In this document: one piece after another, positions 27,391 through 35,806 of the stretch
Numbering within the stretch: position 1 is the stretch's first letter
How the letters are laid out: every line of letters starts with the position of its first letter
NCBI GenBank assembly: GCA_023227835.1
Contig: JALOCI010000006.1
Span: 1-64,000 of the forward strand
DNA: 64,000 bases
Source of the DNA: Bacteroidales bacterium
GTDB lineage: Bacteria > Bacteroidota > Bacteroidia > Bacteroidales > UBA932
Reading direction: 5' to 3'
The notes under the pieces: generated by a model
The model's database searches: none
The model's input: the letters and a program-made list of their open reading frames with translations, nothing else
Told to the model about the DNA's origin: nothing
Translations under genes and position numbers: made by a program

Positions 27391-28488
27391 ATGAGACAGT
27401 TTTTAACATTTGTAAAAAAGGAGTTCATGCACATCTTCAGAGATCCCAGAACGATTCTGATTTTGTTACTGATGCCGGCTATTCAGATAATACTCTTTGG
27501 TTTCGCCTTGTCCAATGAGGTGAAAAACATAGACATAGCAATATACGATCAATCGCATGATGTTGCATCAAGGATGGTAATTCGCAAAATAGGCGAAAGT
27601 CCTTATTTTAATCTTGTTGCATCTATAGATAATATGAATGATGCCAATAAGTTGCTTCAATCAGGAAAAGCAAAAGTTGTTGTAATATTTGAAAGTAACT
27701 TATATAACAAAATATTACATGAAGGAAGAGGAGATGTTCAGGTGATTACCGACGGGACAGATCCGAATACCTCAAATGCGGTTACCAGATATGTACAAGT
27801 TATTATTGCCGAGGCGCAGCAGGGTTTGACAAATAATTACATGCCGGTTAATGCAGAGCTAAGCATGTTATATAATCCTCAGATGAAGAGTTCATACAGC
27901 TTCGTGCCGGGAGTTATGGGAATGATACTGATGCTGATCTGTGCAATGATGACCTCAATTTCAATTGTAAGAGAGAAAGAGGTAGGGACAATGGAGGTAT
28001 TGTTGGTATCTCCCATGAAACCGATATATATAATTCTGTCAAAGGCTGTCCCATATTTCACGCTTTCTTTGGTTAACCTGACTACAGTCCTGCTTCTCTC
28101 TGTTTTTCTATTGGATGTTCCTATAAGTGGCAGTCTGTTTTGGCTAATCATCGTCTCGGTGATATTCATCCTTGTTGCACTATCCATCGGATTGTTGATT
28201 TCAACGTTAGTGGACACTCAGGTTGCAGCAATGCTTATCTCAGGGCTGGTCTTCATGATGCCTGTGATGTTACTTTCGGGTATGATTTTTCCGGTGGAAA
28301 ATATGCCTTTTATTTTGAGAGCAATTGCTCAGTTCATACCTGCAAAATGGTATATACTGGCAGTAAAAAAGCTGATGATACAGGGTCTTCCCGTTAAATA
28401 TGTACTTACAGAGGTGTCAGTACTTGTAGGTATGGCTGTGGTATTTACAACAATAAGCCTGAAGAAGTTCAGGATAAGACTTGCCTGA
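27391..28488 (+). CDS. ABC-2 type permease (YbhS/YbhR-like)
   Basis: This permease of about 365 residues begins MRQFLTFVKKEFMHIFRDPR and has one membrane segment, a periplasmic domain of about 130 residues (VAIYDQSHD-like strand, then ANKLLQSGKAKVVVIF), and five further membrane segments with IVREKEVGTMEVLLVSPM between them. This is the ABC2_membrane_3 layout. I use ATG 27391, as the TTG 33 bases upstream lies inside the ATPase gene. Together with the next gene it forms the membrane channel of the pump. Confidence 0.92.
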   Translation: MRQFLTFVKKEFMHIFRDPRTILILLLMPAIQIILFGFALSNEVKNIDIAIYDQSHDVASRMVIRKIGESPYFNLVASIDNMNDANKLLQSGKAKVVVIFESNLYNKILHEGRGDVQVITDGTDPNTSNAVTRYVQVIIAEAQQGLTNNYMPVNAELSMLYNPQMKSSYSFVPGVMGMILMLICAMMTSISIVREKEVGTMEVLLVSPMKPIYIILSKAVPYFTLSLVNLTTVLLLSVFLLDVPISGSLFWLIIVSVIFILVALSIGLLISTLVDTQVAAMLISGLVFMMPVMLLSGMIFPVENMPFILRAIAQFIPAKWYILAVKKLMIQGLPVKYVLTEVSVLVGMAVVFTTISLKKFRIRLA

Positions 28489-28489
28489 T

Positions 28490-29581
28490 ATGCTGAAATA
28501 TTTGATAGAAAAAGAGTTCAAGGCTATAATGAGGAACAAGTTCCTGCCAAAGCTTATATTGGTGTTTCCTGTAATGATGATGCTGCTGATGCCTTGGGCA
28601 GCAAACCTGGATATAAAGGATATAAAGGTTGCTGTGGTAGATAATGACAGGAGCCAGCTCTCAACGGGATTAGTGAATAAAATAAATTCCTCCACCTATT
28701 TCATAGTTGAGCGATATGCCAAAAGCTACAACGATGCAAAGACAATGGTACAAAACGGAGAGGTTGACATTATTTTAGAAATTCCTGAAAATTATGAAAA
28801 AGATCAAGTGAGAGAGAAAAACGCGAAGGTCAATATTTCTGTGAATGCCGTTAATGGAACAAGAGGTGCTATGGGTGGCGCATACCTTTCGAACATTATT
28901 TCTGAATTTTTTTCCGGGAGGAATGTGTCTGGTCAAACGGCTCTTATTAATGTTGCAACCCAGACACGGTATAACCCTACCATGGATTACAAGAAATTTA
29001 TGGTTCCTGCTTTGATGACAATGCTGCTAACATTATTGTGCGGCTTTCTGCCTGCATTGAATATTGTTTCGGAAAAAGAGGCCGGAACAATAGAGCAGAT
29101 AAATGTAACTCCGATTCCTAAGTTCACCTTTATTTTCTCAAAGTTGATCCCGTATTGGATTATTGGTTTTATAGTCCTTACAATAGTGATATTACTCGCA
29201 AAGATAATCTACGGAGTCTCTCCGGTCGGATCTCTGGCCACTTTTTATCTTCTCGCTTCAGTATTTGTCCTTGTTGTATCAGGACTCGGCCTGGTAATAT
29301 CTAATTATTCGAATACAATGCAGCAGGCTATGTTTGTAATGTTCTTCTTTATGCTTATCATGATTATGATGGCCGGGTTGTTTACTCCGGTGGACAGTAT
29401 GCCGGAGTGGGCGCAACTTATTGCAGGAATTAATCCTATGAGATATTTCATAGAGATAATGCGCATGCTTTATCTTAAAGGAAGCGGGTTGTCAGACCTT
29501 ACAAGACAGATAACAGCTTTGGCATTATTTGCAGCGGCATTTAATTTGTGGGCAATAATAAGTTATAGAAAGAAAAATTAA
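28490..29581 (+). CDS. ABC-2 type permease (YbhS/YbhR-like)
   Basis: This permease of about 363 residues is a paralogue of the one just upstream: MLKYLIEKEFKAIMRNK at the N-terminus, a periplasmic domain (VAVVDNDRSQLS, NGEVDIILEIPENYE) and five C-terminal membrane segments with VSEKEAGTIEQINVTPI between them. The ATG at 28490 lies one base after the stop of the first permease. It is the last gene of the seven-gene efflux operon. Confidence 0.92.
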   Translation: MLKYLIEKEFKAIMRNKFLPKLILVFPVMMMLLMPWAANLDIKDIKVAVVDNDRSQLSTGLVNKINSSTYFIVERYAKSYNDAKTMVQNGEVDIILEIPENYEKDQVREKNAKVNISVNAVNGTRGAMGGAYLSNIISEFFSGRNVSGQTALINVATQTRYNPTMDYKKFMVPALMTMLLTLLCGFLPALNIVSEKEAGTIEQINVTPIPKFTFIFSKLIPYWIIGFIVLTIVILLAKIIYGVSPVGSLATFYLLASVFVLVVSGLGLVISNYSNTMQQAMFVMFFFMLIMIMMAGLFTPVDSMPEWAQLIAGINPMRYFIEIMRMLYLKGSGLSDLTRQITALALFAAAFNLWAIISYRKKN

Positions 29582-29591
29582 ATATTTTATT

Positions 29592-29599
29592 TAAATTTG
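29592..29599 (+). promoter_or_regulatory. Candidate -7 element for the small exported protein gene
   Basis: TAAATTTG fits TAnnTTTG and lies 22 bases before the ATG at 29622. No TTTG is present at -33 distance, so support is partial. It would uncouple the small exported protein gene from the efflux operon. Confidence 0.4.
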
Positions 29600-29621
29600 C
29601 TATAAACCTAAAAGCAAAGCG

Positions 29622-30236
29622 ATGAAGAAGATTATTTTCCTGATTGTCCTGTTCGTATCGGCAAGCAATCTATTTGCGGGCAACGGTTCGCAAAATCCGC
29701 CAAAAATGAATTATTATGGTGTAGACTTTTCAATGGTGAAGGTATTTGGAGCAAAAGAGAGCTCGGATAAATTCATTCAGGCTTTTGAGGAGATTAACAA
29801 GCTGATAATTGCAGAGTCCACTAAATATCCGTTCACTACATTCTTTACAAAATATGCACATGAACTGGACAATGCTGCTGAGCTCAAGAGGCAGAGGTTC
29901 GAAAGTTTCGATAATGTGAATATAGATGAGGCGATATATAGAAGCCGTGTAATGGACGGGAACAGCATGAGTACCTATAATAAGCAATACAAGCTAACGG
30001 ATCAAAATATATCGTCATTAATAAAGTCCTTTAACACGGGAAAAGATACCGGATACGGCGTTCTTTATGTGGCTGAAATGCTCGATCGTCAAGATGCAAT
30101 GGGCCGTTATGTTATTGTCTGTTTTAATGTGAAAACAAAAAGAATTCTTTTTACTGAAAGAGTTCAAGGTAAATCGGGCGGGTTCGGCCTCCGAAACTAT
30201 TGGGGTGCTACATTGGAAAAAATAATGAAACTCTAA
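29622..30236 (+). CDS. Exported protein of unknown function
   Basis: I do not recognise a named family. This 204-residue protein has a Sec signal peptide (ending NLFAG). The mature start, YYGVDFSMVKVFGAKESSD, is a pattern I associate with small periplasmic proteins of Bacteroidota without assigned function. The C-terminal half has an alternating strand pattern (YVIVCFNVKTKRILFTERV) and ends GFGLRNYWGATLEKIMKL. It follows the efflux operon by 40 bases, precedes a strong terminator, and may have its own promoter. It may be distantly related to the exported protein at 34081-34674. Confidence 0.75.
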   Translation: MKKIIFLIVLFVSASNLFAGNGSQNPPKMNYYGVDFSMVKVFGAKESSDKFIQAFEEINKLIIAESTKYPFTTFFTKYAHELDNAAELKRQRFESFDNVNIDEAIYRSRVMDGNSMSTYNKQYKLTDQNISSLIKSFNTGKDTGYGVLYVAEMLDRQDAMGRYVIVCFNVKTKRILFTERVQGKSGGFGLRNYWGATLEKIMKL

Positions 30237-30271
30237 TTCAATTCTTATTGATATTTGTCTTATATAAAAAT

Positions 30272-30306
30272 AAAGGTTGCCTGCTAATAAGGCAACCTTT
30301 GTTTTT
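30272..30306 (+). terminator. Rho-independent terminator
   Basis: Perfect 11-bp arms (AAAGGTTGCCT at 30272-30282 and its complement at 30290-30300) enclose a 7-base loop, followed by GTTTTT. It ends transcription of the small exported protein gene. The A-rich left flank could also let it act on the converging LruC-domain gene. Confidence 0.9.
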
Positions 30307-30325
30307 ATTTACTGACAATATTATT

Positions 30326-32809
30326 CTAATAAGAGTATATCAGCGCATCATTTGTATATCCGCTTTTAGGCATATACCAGTCTGTGTATGATGTTCCGCC
30401 TGATGTCGCCCATTCTGCAAAGTGCAGATATACCGTATTGATAGGAGAACGCTCAATCGGGTGATTGAATGTTTGTGGTATCATAAGCCCCCACATCATT
30501 CCGTCAACATATTTATAGATATCTCCGCTGAATAATGTACTTCCGTTTATTATAGATGAAGAGAATTTTGAGGTCGTTGAATAGGTAGGGAGGTGTATCT
30601 CTTTTTCTCTCAATCCGGCAGTAATAAAGAAGTTAAGAGCACCGACAGACAGTTTGGACTGTTCTAAGCCAGAGTTGAATGTTATTACTACAGATTTGTC
30701 CGGAGTGTTATAGTGTGAGTTTGTAGGGTCTGTATTCAGGAACCCGCTGAAACTTACAAGTTCTCTCTGACTATTGAAAAGTGGAATCACTGCAAGTGAA
30801 ACATCACTCTCTGTGCCATTTGATGAAGTAGTAAAATAACCCCCTGAAGAGCCTAATGTTTGGCCGGTTACAGAAGAAACACTTGAAGCATTAACCTGAT
30901 CAAGCTGGAATGCAGCTCCTAATACCATAGTACTTCCACTGGCTCTTACATTATAGTCAATCTTCATTTTTGTTACAAGGTTGGAGGCGTTTGTATAAGT
31001 TGCTATTCTGAAGTCCATAACAAGGTCGTTTACATCATAGTCTCCCATAGATGGCCATAAGTCTTCAAAAGCATATGTGCCCCATGTCCCTTCAGCAGGG
31101 AAATATGACACAAAAGCAACATTGGCATCATTGTCATCTATATCAGTGCCTGCCGGTATTCCATCACCGTCAACATCAGTTGGGGTTCCTCCACCTGATA
31201 ATTGTCCAAGACCAGCATTGCAGGTTGTGGCCGGTATATTCTGGGTCTGAGCAGAGGTGAGAATTGCACCATTAGTAAACGCAGGCTCAAATCGTAATCT
31301 TCCATTAGTTCCCGAACCTTCTGTCAAATTTGTCAGGACTAATTCAACCTTTCCACTTACCGAAGAGCTTCCTCCACCGTAAGTAGATGTAAAACCGCTA
31401 CTTATTGTCCCCGAACATTTTAAAACAGAGAACGTACTTGTGTTGTTGCTTATCCAAAGATTATAAACACTTGAGATGTTGCCATCCACAAGGAAGAGGC
31501 TGCCTCCAAAAAGATTTAATGTTAAAGAGTTAGGCGCCAGAGATTGACAATGAAACAGAGATCCCTCGTACATATTGCATGTTGTAGTGCCTAAAGTTGC
31601 AGCATCTGTTGTTATGTGGCAGTAATTATTTAATGTTGCAGTTGATGACACCCCGAATGTCTCACTTGCGGCTATTTCTCCGTAATTGTTAACTGTTGTA
31701 CTGTTAGTCTGTGAATAATCCGTTACATTTATCACAGCTCCGGATGTATTTGTTACATTAGAAGATACAGTAAAGTCTACTCCGTATGTGTCAATTGTCC
31801 CGCTGTTATAAAGGCTGGAATTGTTAGTAATATAAAGGGTCGGATGAAAGGTTTTTTTGGTTGAGGAGAGTGTAATTGTTCCCTCATTATAAAAGTCAGT
31901 ACCGGTAGAAACGGTAAAATGCCTGTATCCGGTTATTGTTCCCTTATTAATCGAGTATACGCCATCGCTTAGGCTTGTGCTGCTTGTTGTACTTGTTAGT
32001 TTCAACGTTCCTCCGGGCGCTATATATATAGTAGGTACATTCGTTACCAGTGGAGCAGAAGTACTAAGTGACGGGACTTCAACGACACCTCCGTCAAGGA
32101 TGAAAATGGATGCCCTGTATATTGAGAGACTTGAAACTTTTAGTGTCCCGGCAACATATATAATAAGATGGTTGTTCCATCCGCTCAGACTTGTTATATT
32201 GGTATTTGTCACTCCTGACGGGAGGTAGTAGGCTTTGTACTGATTTCCATAGGCACTTGTCTCACCTGTATTGAATCCGGATAAAGAGCCGTTTGAAGAA
32301 GAAGTCAGTGTGACATCATAATTTGTTGGAATCGTAACAGAAGGGACAGGACTGGCTCCTAACATCATTGGTGCTCCGAATGTTGCACCCGGAGATTTTG
32401 TAAATGCTATTGTTAAAGTGCTAGATGTTACATTTATAGTCTGGACTGTGCTTGACCCATTTGGTAATATTTCCTGAACATATATTTTCTCGAGAGCAGT
32501 TGCAAGAGTAAGTGTGACAACATAGGGAGAACCAGGAGTGGCTGACCCTGATGCTATAAGAGACGATGAACTAAGAAGGGGACTATTGAAAATCTTAATC
32601 GTTCTGTATGCTGTATTGCTGATTCCGGTTACTGGTTGTACCTGAACTGTACATTTTATCGTTGTCACTGTTTTCCAGTCAAAGTCAGATGGAATGACTC
32701 CAATCGGAGACTCAATCGGTCTGTTGTCGGGTTTGAGGTTTACACATCCAATCAATATTGCTGAAGAAACGGACAGCAATATTGCAAGTTTTGTGACGAT
32801 TTTTCTCAT
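30326..32809 (-). CDS. Large LruC-domain surface lipoprotein with beta-helix-like region
   Basis: This protein of about 827 residues has a lipobox (AILIGC) and a DFDWKT motif shared with the other LruC protein at 21649-22788. A long serine/threonine/asparagine-rich region of short repeated strands (about 200-480) suggests a parallel beta-helix. Then come a calcium-binding-like DVDGDGIPAGTDIDDND segment and the LruC domain (YFPAEGTWGTYAFEDLWPSM, GDYDVNDLVMDF). Composition and layout suggest an outer-membrane-anchored adhesin or matrix protein; the actual role is unknown. I start at ATG 32809, because an in-frame TTG upstream lies inside the -7 promoter box. Confidence 0.8.
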   Translation of the reverse strand: MRKIVTKLAILLSVSSAILIGCVNLKPDNRPIESPIGVIPSDFDWKTVTTIKCTVQVQPVTGISNTAYRTIKIFNSPLLSSSSLIASGSATPGSPYVVTLTLATALEKIYVQEILPNGSSTVQTINVTSSTLTIAFTKSPGATFGAPMMLGASPVPSVTIPTNYDVTLTSSSNGSLSGFNTGETSAYGNQYKAYYLPSGVTNTNITSLSGWNNHLIIYVAGTLKVSSLSIYRASIFILDGGVVEVPSLSTSAPLVTNVPTIYIAPGGTLKLTSTTSSTSLSDGVYSINKGTITGYRHFTVSTGTDFYNEGTITLSSTKKTFHPTLYITNNSSLYNSGTIDTYGVDFTVSSNVTNTSGAVINVTDYSQTNSTTVNNYGEIAASETFGVSSTATLNNYCHITTDAATLGTTTCNMYEGSLFHCQSLAPNSLTLNLFGGSLFLVDGNISSVYNLWISNNTSTFSVLKCSGTISSGFTSTYGGGSSSVSGKVELVLTNLTEGSGTNGRLRFEPAFTNGAILTSAQTQNIPATTCNAGLGQLSGGGTPTDVDGDGIPAGTDIDDNDANVAFVSYFPAEGTWGTYAFEDLWPSMGDYDVNDLVMDFRIATYTNASNLVTKMKIDYNVRASGSTMVLGAAFQLDQVNASSVSSVTGQTLGSSGGYFTTSSNGTESDVSLAVIPLFNSQRELVSFSGFLNTDPTNSHYNTPDKSVVITFNSGLEQSKLSVGALNFFITAGLREKEIHLPTYSTTSKFSSSIINGSTLFSGDIYKYVDGMMWGLMIPQTFNHPIERSPINTVYLHFAEWATSGGTSYTDWYMPKSGYTNDALIYSY

Positions 32810-32830
32810 ATTGAAATATTTATTATTATG

Positions 32831-32862
32831 CAAAATTATATATAGTTACAAATAAAAACAAA
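32831..32862 (-). promoter_or_regulatory. Bacteroidota-type promoter of the large LruC gene
   Basis: The minus strand shows TTTG (32859-32862), a 20-base spacer and TAATTTTG (32831-32838), an exact consensus match. The start codon at 32809 gives a leader of about 15 bases and rules out the TTG at 32833 as start. Confidence 0.75.
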
Positions 32863-32895
32863 AATTGTTGATAAAAAAAGAGTAAAATTTTTGCA

Positions 32896-33915
32896 TTATT
32901 TATCCATAATTTTAGATTTATCGCAATTTTCTTGTCCCGTACATTGAAAATACTTGTCAATCACCATCAAACCTGTGATTTTTTCAATTGTTTTGTTGGC
33001 AAATCGTTTTATATACTCATTTGCGTTTTTTGATATTCTTTCTGCCTCATCCGGGTGATTAATATAGTATTTAAGTTGTTCTTCCAAATCAGAATAATCG
33101 GGCCTGATTTCAACATAGTGGAAACCGGGAATCAGCTTACCTTCCATGTGCCATGTCTCATAAGTGGGCTTAGGCATAACAGCAAGAGAATTCGAGGACA
33201 TTACCCATTTTAAATTAGTTGCTACGTCGTTTCCCTCAATGCAAAGAATAAATTTGTATTTTAGGTGACTATCGATTGACATTGGTTTGACACTCCATTC
33301 CGGATGACCTTCGAGCTTTGGATTAATATTGCCAAGATCGCACATGGGATTGCTAAAGTACATTTCCCAGAATTTGATACGTTGTGGTTGAGCAACATGA
33401 GCCCTCCCAACAAGCATGTCTCTTTTATCCGTAAATCTCCATTTATCCTTAACTGTTGTAAAATGTCTTATTTTGTTAAGGGGAAGCAGAACTGAATGGG
33501 AATTTTCTCCATGTATGGGACGGCTCTTAACAAAAGATGGTATCTCAGGCACATGTGTAATGTCACCGAACAGAAACCCGGCCTTCAGACTCTTTCTGAA
33601 GTAGCGCATATAGTTATAAGAATCAAATATGTATACGCTTTTTGCTTTTTTGCCCGAAATAATTGTTTTAAGCTTAAGCCGGTCAAGAGATATCATTTCA
33701 GAGCCATCGGCGGATTTCTCCGGATAATTTACAATGCCGGAAAGTTTGTTGTAATAATTTACACGTTCGGTAATCTCTCTTTGCTTTGAAACCGGCAGAG
33801 TGTTGTATTTATAGAGGATAGAGGAACGCATGATTCTCGGGAAAATATCCGGAGTCAGATACCTTATTGAATTGATTATATAATATAATACTTTGTTGTT
33901 TTTTCTGTTAGGCAT
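32896..33915 (-). CDS. GT90 (CAP10-like) glycosyltransferase
   Basis: This 339-residue protein has the C-terminal pattern of GT90/LpsA-type transferases: YKFILCIEGNDVATNLKWVM, then SLAVMPKPTYETWHMEG, IPGFHYVEIRPDYSDLEEQL and a closing helix with SKNANEYIKRF. Bacterial members transfer xylose or glucose to lipopolysaccharide or surface glycans; the donor here is unknown. It lies alone, away from the main polysaccharide locus, with a TATATTTG -7 element at 33966-33973. It may modify the lipid A core or another surface glycan. Confidence 0.82.
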   Translation of the reverse strand: MPNRKNNKVLYYIINSIRYLTPDIFPRIMRSSILYKYNTLPVSKQREITERVNYYNKLSGIVNYPEKSADGSEMISLDRLKLKTIISGKKAKSVYIFDSYNYMRYFRKSLKAGFLFGDITHVPEIPSFVKSRPIHGENSHSVLLPLNKIRHFTTVKDKWRFTDKRDMLVGRAHVAQPQRIKFWEMYFSNPMCDLGNINPKLEGHPEWSVKPMSIDSHLKYKFILCIEGNDVATNLKWVMSSNSLAVMPKPTYETWHMEGKLIPGFHYVEIRPDYSDLEEQLKYYINHPDEAERISKNANEYIKRFANKTIEKITGLMVIDKYFQCTGQENCDKSKIMDK

Positions 33916-33965
33916 GTGGGGTATATTCTGAATTAGTCCGGCTTCTATAATAAAACCATAATATA

Positions 33966-33973
33966 CAAATATA
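33966..33973 (-). promoter_or_regulatory. Candidate -7 element of the GT90 gene
   Basis: The minus strand reads TATATTTG, an exact TAnnTTTG match, about 50 bases before the ATG at 33915. A correctly spaced TTTG is not seen. Confidence 0.4.
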
Positions 33974-34080
33974 ATTCAAATTTGTCTGATGTAGTTTTTC
34001 CTGATTGGTTCCACAAACAGATTAGTATCCTCAGAGAATAATTTTATATCTTTATATATAAATCATATAATTTCAGGCTT

Positions 34081-34674
34081 ATGAAAAAATATTGGATTAC
34101 TTTATCCTTCCTGCTGTTTTGTTTTGTAGCCGGAGCGCAGAGCATAAAATTACGTTCAGGATCTCTCGCAGTTATTAAAGGCGAGAAGGTAATTTCCACC
34201 TCCTTCACATATGATAATATGAAGGTTGGTAAATTGACAGAAGTTGAATATGTAAAGAAAAAGGTATCCGAATATAACAACAAAAAATCAGGTTATGGAG
34301 AGACATGGCATGAGAACTGGATAAATGACCGTTCTGTCAGATATGAACCTAAGTTTAATGAGCTTTTCGGTAAATATCTCGGGGAAAAAGGCGTTAATCT
34401 TAGTGGCGATGCAAATTATATGTTTGTCATCAACGCAGATTTCATTGAACCCGGTTTTAATGTAGGTGTGGCAAGAAAAAATGCTTCTGTTAATCTTACA
34501 TGTCGTCTTGTAAACAAATCTGACGGTACCGAAGTTGCCCTGATTACAATCATGGACGCTTCCGCAAATAACTTCTGGGGTGATGACTACGATGTAGGGT
34601 ACAGGGTCCAGGAGTCTTTTGCTAAGGCAGGAAGAGAGTTGGCCAAATTTATTATTAAAGAGTGCAGGCTTTAA
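34081..34674 (+). CDS. Exported protein of unknown function
   Basis: This 197-residue protein has a Sec signal peptide (ending VAGAQ). The mature protein begins SIKLRSGSLAVIKGEKVIS and continues with SFTYDNMKVGKLTEVEYVKKK, a conserved-looking block of small Bacteroidota periplasmic proteins without known function. Later, WINDRSVRYEPKFNELFGKYL is followed by strands and a C-terminal helix RELAKFIIKE. It is monocistronic. A TATCTTTA box at 34047-34054 is one base off the -7 consensus. Confidence 0.78.
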   Translation: MKKYWITLSFLLFCFVAGAQSIKLRSGSLAVIKGEKVISTSFTYDNMKVGKLTEVEYVKKKVSEYNNKKSGYGETWHENWINDRSVRYEPKFNELFGKYLGEKGVNLSGDANYMFVINADFIEPGFNVGVARKNASVNLTCRLVNKSDGTEVALITIMDASANNFWGDDYDVGYRVQESFAKAGRELAKFIIKECRL

Positions 34675-34687
34675 TCCTGCAACTCTC

Positions 34688-35806
34688 TTAACTAATTAAC
34701 CCGTCTATTTTCGCGGAGGCTTTTAATCCGTTTCCGGTTAAGGCAACAACAACTTTGGAACCGGCAGGAAGGTCTTGCGCATAATGTTTTAATGCGGCAA
34801 CAGCAGATGCAGATGTAGGTTCTATATATACCCCCTGGGATGCAGAAGCTTTAAGAGCCTCGATTATTGTATCATCATCAACAGTGACAAAATCTCCACC
34901 GGTTTTAATAACGGCCTCAACAATCTGTTTTAGTCTTACTGGCCTGTGGATTGCGATTCCTTCTGCTATTGACGGGTTATGAGATGAGATCTGGGTCTCA
35001 ATACCATTTATATAATCTTTCAAAGGTGAGCATTTCTCGCTCTGAACTGCCATTAGCTTAGGCATGCGCTTAATGATTCCGGCGTTCATGAGCTCTTTGA
35101 GTCCGAGATAAACACCCAGAATTTGTGAGCCACTTCCTACCGGAGCAAAGAAATAGTCCGGAGCTTGCCACTCCATTTGTTCAAGAATTTCGTATATAAC
35201 AGTCTTCGTCCCATGTAAAAAATAGGGATTCCATGCATGGGCCGCATAATAGCTCTTTGTTGCCCCTTCAAGTGCCGCATTGGCACAATCAATTCTGTTT
35301 CCCTCAATCAGATGCAGCGATGCTCCGTATGCTCTGACCTGAACTGTTTTTCCTGCAGAATTTCCTGCAGGCATGTAGATATTTGCTTTTATCCCGGCTT
35401 TGGCGCAGTATGCGGAAATTGCACATGCAGAATTTCCGGACGAGTCTTCAACTATCTCCTTAATGCCAAGTTCATGGCACTTGCTTATCATGATTGCTGC
35501 GCCTCTGTCTTTGAAAGATCCGGATGGCATTAGAAAATCCAGCTTGCCCATCACATCCATTCCCCAGAAATTCATCTTAATCAAAGGAGTGTAACCCTCA
35601 TTGAAAGAAACGACAGATTTAATATCCACCGGAAGAACCTGACTGTATCTCCACAGTGTCTTTTCTTTTGGCATGTTATTTATGTCGAGGACAGGATTAA
35701 AGTCAAGATCAAGGTAACTTCCGCATTTACAACGCCAGATTGGCTCATCGGTAGAGTATTTTGCCCCGCAGGTGGGACAAGTAAATTTGCATTTCATATT
35801 TTTCAT
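34688..35806 (-). CDS. thrC: Threonine synthase (short zinc-ribbon form)
   Basis: This 372-residue PLP enzyme of fold type II has an N-terminal zinc ribbon (CPTC, then CKCG), NEGYTPL, the PLP-binding lysine in PSGSFKDRGAA, EDSSGNSACAISAYCA, and the phosphate-binding VGSGSQILG. These are features of threonine synthases, which convert O-phosphohomoserine to threonine. Closely related enzymes (cysteate synthase, threonine dehydratase-like) share much of this, so the substrate is likely but not certain. Its ATG overlaps the stop of the symporter gene by four bases (ATGA), so the two are co-transcribed. Confidence 0.78.
   Translation of the reverse strand: MKNMKCKFTCPTCGAKYSTDEPIWRCKCGSYLDLDFNPVLDINNMPKEKTLWRYSQVLPVDIKSVVSFNEGYTPLIKMNFWGMDVMGKLDFLMPSGSFKDRGAAIMISKCHELGIKEIVEDSSGNSACAISAYCAKAGIKANIYMPAGNSAGKTVQVRAYGASLHLIEGNRIDCANAALEGATKSYYAAHAWNPYFLHGTKTVIYEILEQMEWQAPDYFFAPVGSGSQILGVYLGLKELMNAGIIKRMPKLMAVQSEKCSPLKDYINGIETQISSHNPSIAEGIAIHRPVRLKQIVEAVIKTGGDFVTVDDDTIIEALKASASQGVYIEPTSASAVAALKHYAQDLPAGSKVVVALTGNGLKASAKIDGLIS

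Noticed and set aside
30326..32809. Phage tail fibre or type V autotransporter
   Set aside because: A lipobox and a LruC domain are present, while no autotransporter barrel or phage gene is nearby.
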